64,000 nucleotides of DNA, taken from contig NZ_CP074371.1 in assembly GCF_018362975.1 (NCBI RefSeq), forward strand, positions 248,001 to 312,000, in the 5' to 3' direction. A program made the position numbers and the translations under genes. Shown here piece after piece: positions 35,848 to 44,096 of this stretch (position 1 is its first letter; every line of letters starts with the position of its first letter). The notes beneath the pieces are model-generated. The model saw only the letters and a list, made by a program, of their open reading frames with translations. It was not told the DNA's origin and made no database searches. The stretch comes from Nocardia tengchongensis. GTDB taxonomy: Bacteria; Actinomycetota; Actinomycetes; Mycobacteriales; Mycobacteriaceae.

Positions 35848-37500
35848 ATGACGATCGCATCCGGGGAGGCGGCGCGGCGGCCGTCACCGGTCCGGATCTC
35901 CTTGGCGAACCTGGTCTGGGCACAAGTCTCCGGACTGGTCGTTCTGGTCGTCGCGATGGTGTGCGGACTGACCTGGTGGGCTGCGCTCACCCTGAGCATA
36001 GTGGTCGGTCTGGTTCTTGTGCTATCGCTCGGCAAACGCACTGTTTCCGAGTGGATCACCACCCGCGGCCGGTTCCGCGCCCGCCGCGGCCACCCGCCCG
36101 CCGACCTCATCGACTTCCGCGCCCCCGACGGCCGCCCCCTCGGCCTCTACCGCGACGGCAGCCGTGTGGTCGCCGTCGTCGAAGTGCTGGCCCCCAAGGG
36201 CGGACTCACCCGCCTCGGCCGCTCCACCGTGCACTCCACCCACCTGCTGCCGCTGCCCGAACTCGCGAAAAGCCTGAGCCGCCACGACATTCTGCTGTCC
36301 GGCATCGACATCGTCTCGCACGGCTTCCGCAGCCGCTCCGGCACGCCCGCGGGCGCGATCTACGAATCACTGCTCGGCCCGCTGCCCGCCACCGCGCACC
36401 GCACGGTGTGGCTGGCCATCGCCTTCGACCCCGTCACCTGCCCGGAGGCCGCGGCCCGGCGCGGCGGCGGACTGCCCGGCGCGTGCCGCGCGGTCACCGC
36501 CGCCACCGAACGCGTGGTGTGCATCCTCGAGGACGGCGGATGTACGGCCCGCCTGCTCACCGCACCCGAGATCCGACAGGCCGCCCTGCAGGTCACCGCC
36601 GGCGTGGATCCCGGTGCGCTGACCCAGCACTGGCGCTACGCCGAACTCGGCAACAGCGTCAACATCGGCGCCGCCGTGGACCCCCGGCAGCTGGCCTCCG
36701 ACCTGCTCGCCCAGCTCTGGGTGCCCACCTCCCGCGGCACCACCATGGCCGTGAAACTGCGCCCCGGCGACGGCGCCGACACCGTGCGGATCGGCGCGGC
36801 TTGGCGGCTCACCGCCCGGGAGCTGCCCGAGGAGCCGGTACAGCAACACATGATCTCCATGAACGGCCGCCACCGCGAGGGCCTGCTCGCGCACCTGCCG
36901 TTCGCGGTGCCCGGCCTGGACGACACCGTTCCCGCCGAACTTCGCGACATCGCCGAACTCGGCGCCCTGCACCTGCCCTCGGCGGGGTGCGGACAGCTGC
37001 TCGGCTCCGACGAGGACGGCAACGGCGTCGCCATCCGCCTGGTCGGGCAGGGCATTTCGAGCGTGTACGTGGCAGGCTCGCTCTATCTCGCGCAACAGTT
37101 GATCTTCCGCGCCCTGGCCGTCGGCGAACGCGTCCTGATCCGTACCGACCGCCCCGACGCCTGGCGGCAGCTGGTCACCACCATCGGCAATCCCGAACGC
37201 CTCGCCGTCGCGATCGAAACCCACCAATCCGACGCCGATTTCACCGCCACCGTGGTCGACGGGGTGCTCGCGCCCGCACCCCACGCGGGCATCACCACCA
37301 TCCACCTCACCGACGACCCACTGGGCTGGCCCGCTACCGGACCGGACCTGTCCGTCCGGCAGCCCGGCGCGTCCGGGAACCGAATCATCCTGCGCACCGG
37401 GGCAACCGAGGTCCCGCTGACGCTGGTCTCCATCCCCCGCGAGTCCACCTACATCGGCCAACCGCGCGCCGCGACGGCCGTCACTCGCACCCCCGGCTAG
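35848..37500 (+). CDS. eccE: Type VII secretion protein EccE
   Basis: A 550-residue protein with two membrane helices near the N-terminus (about 22-61) and a large cytosolic domain, matching EccE of ESX complexes. Motifs typical of the family include GRFRARRG after the helices and repeated VDPRQLASDLLAQLW-type segments. ATG 35848 follows GGGGAGCCGGGG. The ESX-4 locus of M. tuberculosis lacks eccE, while ESX-4-like loci of other actinobacteria carry it, so its presence marks this as the fuller form. Its stop overlaps the convergent FMN reductase stop by four bases. Confidence 0.88.
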   Translation: MTIASGEAARRPSPVRISLANLVWAQVSGLVVLVVAMVCGLTWWAALTLSIVVGLVLVLSLGKRTVSEWITTRGRFRARRGHPPADLIDFRAPDGRPLGLYRDGSRVVAVVEVLAPKGGLTRLGRSTVHSTHLLPLPELAKSLSRHDILLSGIDIVSHGFRSRSGTPAGAIYESLLGPLPATAHRTVWLAIAFDPVTCPEAAARRGGGLPGACRAVTAATERVVCILEDGGCTARLLTAPEIRQAALQVTAGVDPGALTQHWRYAELGNSVNIGAAVDPRQLASDLLAQLWVPTSRGTTMAVKLRPGDGADTVRIGAAWRLTARELPEEPVQQHMISMNGRHREGLLAHLPFAVPGLDDTVPAELRDIAELGALHLPSAGCGQLLGSDEDGNGVAIRLVGQGISSVYVAGSLYLAQQLIFRALAVGERVLIRTDRPDAWRQLVTTIGNPERLAVAIETHQSDADFTATVVDGVLAPAPHAGITTIHLTDDPLGWPATGPDLSVRQPGASGNRIILRTGATEVPLTLVSIPRESTYIGQPRAATAVTRTPG

Positions 37501-38074
37501 CTACCCGGGTAGGGATCCGCGGTGCGCGCTGTACGCAACGCCCCTGCCCACCAAGCGAGTTGGCGCAGCATACGGTCCGCGGCATCGATCGCGGCGCCAT
37601 CGCTCGTTTCACCGTCGGCGTCGAATTTGCGTTTGGCCTCGTGGAAACTGACCGTCTCGCGCACCGAGACCATGTGGATCTCGGCGACCACCTGCCGCAG
37701 CTGCTCGACCGCGCGCAGGCCGCCGGACAGGCCGCCGTAGCTGACGAAACCGATGGGCTTGCCGCGCCATTCGCGTTTGACACTGTCGAGGGCGGTCTTC
37801 AGCGACGCCGGGTAACCGTGGTTGTACTCGGAGGTGACGGCCACGAACGCGTCCGCGGCCGCGATCCGCCGCTGGAAGGCGCGCACCTCCTCGGTCTCGG
37901 TCAGATCGGTCGGCAGCGGGGTGTCGACGAGGTCGATCACGCCCACCTCGAAATCCGCGTCCGCGCGCGCCCGCCGCAGGAACCAGTCCGCGACCACGGG
38001 CGCGAACCGCTTGGCCGCACGCTGGCGACGATGACCTCGAGCCGGAGCGGAGCGTCTTTCGAGAACTCAGCCAT
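37497..38074 (-). CDS. NADPH-dependent FMN reductase (flavodoxin fold), apparent frameshift near its start
   Basis: A small flavoprotein reductase of about 192 residues. The family motif SEYNHGYPASLKTALD (flavin-binding loop) and KPIGFVSYGGLSGGLRA are clear. The uninterrupted frame begins at 37997, inside the expected N-terminal helix. The usual opening, strand then P-x-VADW, is found upstream from ATG 38074 (MAEFSKDAPLRLEVIVASV) in another frame. One missing G or C in the GGCC at 38013-38016 would join them. Adjacent to eccE but convergent, so probably unrelated to secretion. Physiological substrate (quinone, azo dye or chromate-type) cannot be told from sequence. Confidence 0.75.
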
Positions 38075-38120
38075 GCCGAGAGCCTATCGGGCTCGCGCGA
38101 CCCCCGCCCGGCTCCGTGGT

Positions 38121-39380
38121 TCAACGCGGCCCGGTGCCGCGCCGCGCGTAGTCGGCGAGGCCTTTGGCGGGCGTGGTCGGAGCCGTGAAATCCAAGGCGT
38201 GCCGGGCTCTTTCCGGATGCGCGACCACATGCCGGATATCGGTGACCCGGCACTGCCCGGTCACCACCGGCGATGGCCCGTCCACAGCCTTTGCCATGGT
38301 GGAGGCCACCTCCCACAACGTGAGCGGCCGCCCCGAAGCGATGTTCAACGGCACGAATCCCGGCACCGGGCGCTCCACCGCGGCCACGGTCGCCAGCGCC
38401 GCGTCCCGCACGTGCACGAAATCGCGGACCTGCCCGCCGTCCTCGAAGACCCGCGGTGGGCGGCCCGCCGTCAGTTCGGCCCGAAAACGCGCCACCACAC
38501 CCGATTCCGCCGACCGCACCCGCCGCCCGTCGGCCACCGGATCCCCGTAGAGATTGTGGTACCGCAGCACCGCGGCCTGACCACCGGTATTGGCCACCCA
38601 GGCCAGCGCGTACTGCTCCTGCGCGACTTTGCTTGCCGCGTAAGCGCTCCGGGGCCGCAGCGGGGCGTCCTCCCCCATCGGCTCCCAGGTCAGCACCTCC
38701 CCCGAGCGCGGCGCGCGGTGGTCGAACAGCCCCCGGTCCAGATCTCCCCGCCGCCGCAGTCCCGGATAGAACGGCCCGCTGCGCACGCCGCGGTACCGGC
38801 CCTCGCCGTACACGGCCACCGAGGACCCGAGCACCAGCCGCCGCACGCCCTGCCGCTCCATGGCGGCCAGCAGCACGGCGGTACCGACGTCATTGTGCGC
38901 CGCATAGAGCGCGGCCCAGCGCATGCCCTCCGCGCCGGGGCGATCGGTTGCCGCCCGGCCCGCGCCGACCGGGCCGCGGACGCACGGACCCGCCCCGTGC
39001 GCGGAATCCTCGTGACCACGCAGACCATCCGCCGACGCCCGGCGCGAATGCGGAACGTCTTGCGGCGAAGCCAGATTGGATGGATCGGCATGGACCGGCT
39101 CGATCGCGCCGCGAACCTGCGGGAGCGGCACGGCCGTGGCCAGATGACAGACCGCGTCGACCTCGCCCAACAGGGGTTCGAGCGCGCCCTGATCGCGAAG
39201 GTCGATGCGCGAGACATTCTCGGGAACAACGGGATTCGGTCCGTGCACGGTCTCGAGCAACGCATCGATGGCGACGACCTGATGCCCCGCGGCCAGCAGC
39301 GCGCGATGAACATGAGAGCCCAGGTAGCCGGCGGCACCGGTCACCAGGACGCGCAGGGGGTCGGGACCGCCCGCATTCAT
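38121..39380 (-). CDS. NAD-dependent epimerase/dehydratase (GalE-like) with an unusual insertion
   Basis: A 419-residue short-chain dehydrogenase-type nucleotide-sugar epimerase. The Rossmann NAD motif VTGAAGYLGSHV (about 13-24) and catalytic YAASK (Y-x3-K) are present, with SSVAVYGEG preceding. Compared with the family, an extra stretch of about 58 residues rich in Gly, Arg and Ala (from about 92 to 150, between CHLATAVPLPQ and NDVGTAVLL) separates strand 4 from its helix, in frame. It lies next to mtnP on the same strand, as galE3 (Rv0536) lies next to Rv0535 in M. tuberculosis. Substrate not determined. Confidence 0.82.
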   Translation of the reverse strand: MNAGGPDPLRVLVTGAAGYLGSHVHRALLAAGHQVVAIDALLETVHGPNPVVPENVSRIDLRDQGALEPLLGEVDAVCHLATAVPLPQVRGAIEPVHADPSNLASPQDVPHSRRASADGLRGHEDSAHGAGPCVRGPVGAGRAATDRPGAEGMRWAALYAAHNDVGTAVLLAAMERQGVRRLVLGSSVAVYGEGRYRGVRSGPFYPGLRRRGDLDRGLFDHRAPRSGEVLTWEPMGEDAPLRPRSAYAASKVAQEQYALAWVANTGGQAAVLRYHNLYGDPVADGRRVRSAESGVVARFRAELTAGRPPRVFEDGGQVRDFVHVRDAALATVAAVERPVPGFVPLNIASGRPLTLWEVASTMAKAVDGPSPVVTGQCRVTDIRHVVAHPERARHALDFTAPTTPAKGLADYARRGTGPR

Positions 39381-39701
39381 GGACCAAGCCTAGCGGACGT
39401 AACCCCAATACCTATTTACAGATGGACATTCCGGGCATAACACCGAACCCGCGAATGCCGCCGCGAGCGGGTGCAATGGCGCACCACGGGGCACAAAGGC
39501 GTGCCCCGGTCACTCGGGCGTGCGGCAACGTCGCGACCACCGCGAGCCTGTCGAATCTCACGCAACAATTGATTTCGTGCCGACAGGGGTAACTCGTCGG
39601 GTACGCCCGGAATCGGTTTGGCACCCAACCGCCGGCACGGGTTGCCAAAGCGGACGACTCTCAGCCGTCCGCTAAAGGCCCGGGGAGGCGGAGGAGTGTG
39701 C
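39381..39701. other. Intergenic region between mtnP and epimerase gene
   Basis: I see no credible gene in these 321 bases. Short open frames on the minus strand (39412-39648 and 39416-39628) lack codon bias and family features. The region holds the mtnP terminator (39649-39673) and a second perfect hairpin, CGGGGCAC (39487-39494) with GTGCCCCG (39501-39508), in the expected leader of the epimerase transcript. Confidence 0.6.
39649..39673 (-). terminator. Intrinsic terminator after mtnP
   Basis: AGCGGACG (39649-39656) pairs perfectly with CGTCCGCT (39666-39673) around a 9-nt loop, and on the minus strand is followed by TTTGG. It is 29 bp after the mtnP stop codon. Confidence 0.7.
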
Positions 39702-40517
39702 TCAGGGCAGTTCGAAGGGCAGCTGCACGCCGGTCCCGGTCAGCACCCGGCACTTGTCGCAGGTGTCGTCGCCCTGCACCGCGGCGACGGCGCGGCGCAC
39801 CATCGCCTTGAACGGCACCAGGTTGCGCTCGAACTCGGCGAAGACGTCGGCGGCGCTGACGCCCTCACCCGACTCCAGACCGGCGTCCAGGTCGGTGACC
39901 AGAGCGATTGCGGAGTAGCACATTTCGAGTTCGCGGGCGAGCACGGCCTCCGGGTGCCCGGTCATGTTGACCAGCTCCCAGCCCTGCCCGGCGAACCAGC
40001 GGCTCTCGGCGCGGGTGGAGAAGCGCGGGCCCTCCACCACGACCATGGTGCCGTAGTCGTGCGCGGGCAGATCGTCGCCGGCCGAGGCGAAGGCGGCCGA
40101 TCGCAGTTCCTCGCAGTACGGGTCGGCGAAGGACACGTGCACGCCGCCGGTGTCATAGAAGGTCTGCGGGCGCCCGGAGGTGCGGTCCACCAGCTGGTCC
40201 GGCACGGCGATGGTGCCCGGCCCCCAGTCGGCGCGCAGGCTGCCGACCGCGCAGGGACCGAAGATGCGGCGCACGCCCAGGGTGCGCAGCGCCCACATGT
40301 TGGCGCGGTAGGGCACGGTGTGCGGGGAGAATTCGTGCTTGCGGCCGTGCCGCGGCAGGAACGCGACCGAGCGTCCCTCCACCTGACCGATGGTGATGGG
40401 CGCGCTGGGCGCGCCATAGGGGGTCTCGATCTCGACCGTGGTCGCGTCATCGCCGAAGAAGTCGTAGAAGCCGCTGCCTCCGATGATGGCGAGCGTTGCC
40501 CGTGCGTCCGAACTCAT
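39702..40517 (-). CDS. mtnP: S-methyl-5'-thioadenosine phosphorylase / purine nucleoside phosphorylase family
   Basis: It cleaves 5'-methylthioadenosine with phosphate, recycling adenine and methylthioribose-1-phosphate from polyamine and SAM metabolism. The 271-residue cytoplasmic protein has the family signatures: GGSGFYDFF (about 14-22), RHGRKHEFSPHTVPYRAN (phosphate site), and NMTGHPEAVLARELEMCYS (purine site). Asp in VTDLDAG follows. The C-terminal DTCDKC pair is notable and could be redox-sensitive. The start ATG 40517 gives the expected MSSDARATLAIIGGSG. Equivalent to Rv0535 by neighbourhood. It is divergent from csoR, with 96 bp between. Confidence 0.92.
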   Translation of the reverse strand: MSSDARATLAIIGGSGFYDFFGDDATTVEIETPYGAPSAPITIGQVEGRSVAFLPRHGRKHEFSPHTVPYRANMWALRTLGVRRIFGPCAVGSLRADWGPGTIAVPDQLVDRTSGRPQTFYDTGGVHVSFADPYCEELRSAAFASAGDDLPAHDYGTMVVVEGPRFSTRAESRWFAGQGWELVNMTGHPEAVLARELEMCYSAIALVTDLDAGLESGEGVSAADVFAEFERNLVPFKAMVRRAVAAVQGDDTCDKCRVLTGTGVQLPFELP

Positions 40518-40570
40518 GCCTTCGATTCTTGCCTACGCGCGCGCGAGTGGTGGGACCAGGGCGAACCATG

Positions 40571-40585
40571 TACCCTAGGGGGGTA
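40571..40585 (+). promoter_or_regulatory. Candidate CsoR-type operator
   Basis: TACCCTAGGGGGGTA is an imperfect inverted repeat of the TACCC-n-GGGTA kind bound by copper-sensing CsoR/RicR repressors. It is 28 bp upstream of the csoR GTG, in the region shared with divergent mtnP, where it could autoregulate csoR. Confidence 0.5.
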
Positions 40586-40613
40586 TTTCCACCCGGGAGT
40601 GAGGACAGCGTAG

Positions 40614-40967
40614 GTGACCAACGACAAGATCGCACCCCAGGACCACAGCGAGACCGACGCCGCCGAGTCCTGCCACGACCACGCCTCACACGGCTACATC
40701 ACCGCCAAGGACGACTACCTCAAGCGCCTGCGCCGCATCGAAGGCCAGGCGCGCGGGCTGCAGCGGATGGTCGAGGAGGAGAAGTACTGCATCGACATCC
40801 TCACCCAGGTCTCGGCCATGACCAAGGCCCTGCAGGCGGTCGCCATGGGCCTGCTTGAGGATCACATCAGCCACTGCGTGGTCGACGCGGCCGTGGCGGG
40901 CGGCCCCGAGGCCGAGGCCAAGATCAAGGAAGCCACCGACGCCATCGCCCGCCTCGTGCGCAGCTAG
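40614..40967 (+). CDS. csoR: Copper-sensing transcriptional repressor, CsoR family
   Basis: A 117-residue all-helical metal-sensing repressor. The copper ligand set is intact: Cys59 (KYCIDIL), His84 and Cys88 (HISHC). The C-x24-H-x3-C spacing equals Cys36/His61/Cys65 of M. tuberculosis CsoR. The N-terminal tail has additional His and Cys (SCHDHASHG), which could bind metal as well. In this family, Cu(I) binding releases the operator; a matching operator lies upstream. No copper exporter or chaperone gene is adjacent, so its other targets are elsewhere. GTG start 40614. Confidence 0.93.
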   Translation: MTNDKIAPQDHSETDAAESCHDHASHGYITAKDDYLKRLRRIEGQARGLQRMVEEEKYCIDILTQVSAMTKALQAVAMGLLEDHISHCVVDAAVAGGPEAEAKIKEATDAIARLVRS

Positions 40968-40985
40968 CACCCCAGGGGCACCAGC

Positions 40986-41990
40986 TCAGCAGGCGGCGGT
41001 GCCGCCGGGGTAGGTGCCCAGGGATGCCGGGAGGGCCCAGCGGTCCGGGCCGGACTGCCAGCCGGCGGCGACGCGGCGGGAACCGCGGCGGGTGGGGGCG
41101 CTGTCCTTGCGGAGGTTGTCCTTGCGGTCGCGGGTGGTGCGAATGGAGTCGCAGGCCTGGTTGTCGGCGACCTCGACCGTGATGTCCAGATCGGCCAGCA
41201 GGATGCCCTGCTGGCCCTCGCCGAGCGGGGTCACGACCTCGCCGCCGTCGGAACCGTAGATGCGGGCGCGTCCGATGGGGCCGCTGGGCTGACGGGAGCC
41301 GCCCGGGCCCTCGAACGCGGCGTCGCCGACCACCGCGGTGGGCGCGAGCACGAACGCGCCGACCTCGAGCGCGTACATGCGGCTGAGCGTGGCACTCGAC
41401 TCCGGGCCGATCGCGTCACCGTCGGGGCTGCCGGGCCAGGCGGCCACGTGGATCTGCTCCTCGTCGGCGCGCAGCGCGCGGGTGAGTAGCGGCCGCTGGT
41501 TCTCCTGACCGGAGAGCGCGCCGTACTTGCCGATCGGGGTGTGGTGCACCGCAGGCAGATTCGGAGTTCCGGACGCGAATATCTTGCGTTCCACGCTGTT
41601 CAGACCGGCTTTGCGGCGCACCGACAGCAACTCGCCGGAATCGTCGATCACGGCCTGCGACATATAGATTCGGCGTTCCTGCCGCTCACCGAATCCGAGG
41701 ACGACGTGAATGCCGTGCGCGGCGGCGGCAGCGGTGATCGCGCGCATTTCCGCGCCATCGCGAGTCATCGAATTCTCGCGGCACCGGGTCGAGTATTCGA
41801 CATTCCACTGATTGGTATCGATCCAGCGCCACCACGGATAACCCGGGAGAAACGCCTCCGGGAATGCGACCAGCCGAGCACCCTGATCTCCGGCCGCCCC
41901 GATCAGTTCGACAACCTGATCGACACCGTCGGACAGGCGCAGCCAGCTGGGTTCGGCCTGGACGGCGGCGACTCGCACCGTAGTCCTCAT
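40986..41990 (-). CDS. Nitrilase-superfamily protein lacking the catalytic cysteine
   Basis: A 334-residue carbon-nitrogen hydrolase-fold protein. The catalytic Glu45 (AFPEAFLPG) and Lys127 (VRRKAGL) are present. At the nucleophile the family has a Cys, often in a CGEN or CWEH context; here the sequence is GALSGQEN (about 158-165) with Gly161 at the expected Cys position. It should not hydrolyse nitriles unless another residue substitutes. ATG 41990 follows GGGAAAA. The AraC gene at 42070 lies immediately upstream on the same strand, like nitR beside nitrilase genes in Rhodococcus. Possible ligand-binding pseudoenzyme; the amino-acid change should be verified in the raw data. Confidence 0.75.
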   Translation of the reverse strand: MRTTVRVAAVQAEPSWLRLSDGVDQVVELIGAAGDQGARLVAFPEAFLPGYPWWRWIDTNQWNVEYSTRCRENSMTRDGAEMRAITAAAAAHGIHVVLGFGERQERRIYMSQAVIDDSGELLSVRRKAGLNSVERKIFASGTPNLPAVHHTPIGKYGALSGQENQRPLLTRALRADEEQIHVAAWPGSPDGDAIGPESSATLSRMYALEVGAFVLAPTAVVGDAAFEGPGGSRQPSGPIGRARIYGSDGGEVVTPLGEGQQGILLADLDITVEVADNQACDSIRTTRDRKDNLRKDSAPTRRGSRRVAAGWQSGPDRWALPASLGTYPGGTAAC

Positions 41991-42069
41991 CGCTTTTCCC
42001 TCATGCATGAGCATGCTTGCCAAGAATTTCGGGATGAACAATGGCCATGAGTGCCGAATGACCGACTGA

Positions 42070-43062
42070 TCATGCCAGGGTGCGAAAAGCTCCCGGAGTT
42101 GTGCCCATTTCCAGACGGAAGCTTCTGTAGAAGCTACGCTCCGTGAGGAATCCCGATGCTTTCGCAACCGCCGAAAGCGGCAACTGTGGCGCATTTCTCA
42201 GTAGGTCGCAAGCACGTTCGATGCGCATGCGGCGCAACACGGTTCCGGGCCCGCCTTCGAACTCACCGAAGACTCGGTACAGGGTACGCCGAGACATTCT
42301 GCAACCTTCAGCGATTCGGTCGACTCCGAGGTCCGGATCCGCGCAGTTGTCACGCATGTAGTTCAAGACCCGCTGCCGGTTGATCGCGTCCGCCGACTGG
42401 TCACGCGGTGCGCGGCCGGAAGCCGCGATCGCCGCCGCGGCCAGCAGGTCCATACCGGGCGCGGACAGCAGCGCGGCACTCTCGGGATCGGTGCGCTGCA
42501 ATTCCGCCAGACCTCGAAAGAATCCGGCCACGATTCCCGGTGCGGTGTTTCCGGAAAATACTGTCGCAGTGGGCAATTCGAGATTGTCGACGCCGTACCG
42601 TTCCCGCAGCCTGCTGAGCGGGACCTGCACGACGACTTGTTCGAAGCGCTCGGAAGCGTCCCAGCGGTAGGGCCGGGTGCTGTCGTAGAACACGATTCCA
42701 CCGGGACCGACATCGGCGACGCGATCATCCTGGCACAGTCGTGCGGTACCGACCGTCGGAATACTCGCGAGCAGATATTCGTCCGCGGATCGGGCGATCA
42801 GCCCACCGGTGCGGCGAATGACTTGCGGCGTGGATCCGATTACGGAGACATCCATCTCGCCGTAGCTCGCGGATTCGATATAACCTACAAAGCGACCACT
42901 CGGTATTGGTTCAACGGCCAGCGGAACGTAAGAGGCACTCACCTGCGTCTCCCAACGCTCGAATGCCTCCGTCGACGTCTGTTCCAGGCCGGACCGCACC
43001 TCGATCCGGTTGACCGGTTGTAACCCTTCCACTCCCCATCCCTCGATGACAATGGCGGCCAT
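42070..43062 (-). CDS. AraC-family regulator (NitR-like), copy 1
   Basis: A 330-residue regulator. The N-terminal ligand-binding domain of the AraC_binding_2 kind covers about 30-210 (with GPGGIVFYDSTRPY), and the C-terminal double helix-turn-helix covers about 225-328 (MSRRTLYRVF and FLTERSFYRSFRLEMGTTPGAFR). This layout is found in NitR/FeaR-type activators of amide and nitrile degradation genes. It lies upstream of the nitrilase-like gene, with 79 bp between. Two paralogs with the same layout follow at 44097 and 45311, so the locus grew by tandem duplication. ATG 43062 is tentative. Confidence 0.88.
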   Translation of the reverse strand: MAAIVIEGWGVEGLQPVNRIEVRSGLEQTSTEAFERWETQVSASYVPLAVEPIPSGRFVGYIESASYGEMDVSVIGSTPQVIRRTGGLIARSADEYLLASIPTVGTARLCQDDRVADVGPGGIVFYDSTRPYRWDASERFEQVVVQVPLSRLRERYGVDNLELPTATVFSGNTAPGIVAGFFRGLAELQRTDPESAALLSAPGMDLLAAAAIAASGRAPRDQSADAINRQRVLNYMRDNCADPDLGVDRIAEGCRMSRRTLYRVFGEFEGGPGTVLRRMRIERACDLLRNAPQLPLSAVAKASGFLTERSFYRSFRLEMGTTPGAFRTLA

Positions 43063-43144
43063 GTACGGCCGAATACTGGGGAGAGTGTGTCAGATCGAAT
43101 GAGAACGAGCCAATGGGCCGAGCAGGTACAACCTGTATCAGTAC

Positions 43145-43162
43145 CGGTACGTACTTGTACCG
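43145..43162. repeat. Inverted repeat between AraC copy 1 and the nitrilase remnant
   Basis: CGGTAC-GTACTT-GTACCG, embedded in a cluster of GTAC tetramers (43132-43162). It lies just after the remnant's stop and about 85 bp upstream of the AraC start at 43062, where it could serve as that regulator's binding site or as a short hairpin. Confidence 0.4.
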
Positions 43163-44016
43163 CTATGCAGCAGACTCGAAGCTGAGATCGAGTTCCAGAT
43201 CGGCGTACAGCAAACCCTGTTCGTGCCCGCCCAACGGCGAGGCCAGTTCCTCACCGCCCGGCGCGAAGATGCGCGCATGCCCGCCCGGACCCGGCACCAG
43301 CTGCTTGGCCGGCTCCACGCCCCGACGGCTCTCGCTGCCCGCCACGTCCATCACCGAGCACGCCGCGATCACATTCAGCTGCCCGACCACCGCGTACCAG
43401 AGCGTGGCCGCGTTGTTCACGCGCACGCCCCAATCCACGTCTCGCGCAACGATGAAGCCCGGCCAGGACACCACGTGATCTGCGCGCCGGTGCGCCCAGC
43501 TCCCGCCGCGCCGGCAGATGCAACTGCTCGGGCCGCCCTGCCCGCGATGCGGCCGATGCCGTGCGGAAGACCTGCGACTCGCCGGGCTCACCGGAGCGGA
43601 AGATCTTTGTGCTCCATACGGCGTCAGCTGGGCTTGCGGGCGGACTCCGAGCAGTACCCCGCGATCATCGATGAGGACCACTGGGACATGTAGAGCGAAC
43701 TGCCGCACCGCTCGCTGAAGCCGAGCAGCACGTGGATGCGATGCCGCCGCGCCGCGTCGGCGATGCGCCGGAACTCGTTGCGCCCCACCGTCATCGAATT
43801 CGTCCGATAGCGCGCGAAGAAACCCTGACCCCAGCTCACCGACTCCAGCCACAGCCACCACGGATACCCGGGCAGGAAAGTCTCCGGGAAGGCCACCAGT
43901 TGCGCGCCGCCCGCGGCCGCGTCCTCGATCAACTCGATCGCCTGCCCGACGCCCGCGGGAAGGTCCAGCCATCGCGGCTCGGCCTGGACGGCTGCGACAC
44001 GCACCTTCGTCGGCAC
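43163..44016 (-). pseudogene. Decayed nitrilase-superfamily gene
   Basis: It starts at GTG 44016 behind AAGGAG with VRVAAVQAEPRWLDLPAG and ETFLPGYPWW, like its neighbour at 40986. The coding signal then changes frame near 43690, near 43640 and again near 43500. It ends in recognisable C-terminal sequence (GGHARIFAPGGEEL, TAG at 43163). Compared with the paralog, about 17-20 residues around the catalytic Cys are missing, and the catalytic Lys position reads Gln (RPQAQL). Three shifts plus a lost core segment point to a real pseudogene rather than assembly error alone. The AraC gene at 44097 lies upstream. Confidence 0.7.
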
Positions 44017-44096
44017 CTCGGCTCCTTCGACGGGATCGGATGATGCAATCACCCTTCGCCGAACGCGAGCCGGTCACAGCGACATACCGTGCCGTG

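Noticed and set aside
35961..39440. 1159-residue open frame on the plus strand
   Set aside because: Arg/Pro/His-rich shadow of eccE, then antisense to the FMN reductase and epimerase genes.
39412..39648. Short minus-strand frames in the mtnP-epimerase gap
   Set aside because: No ribosome-binding site, no codon bias, no family feature, and overlap with hairpins.
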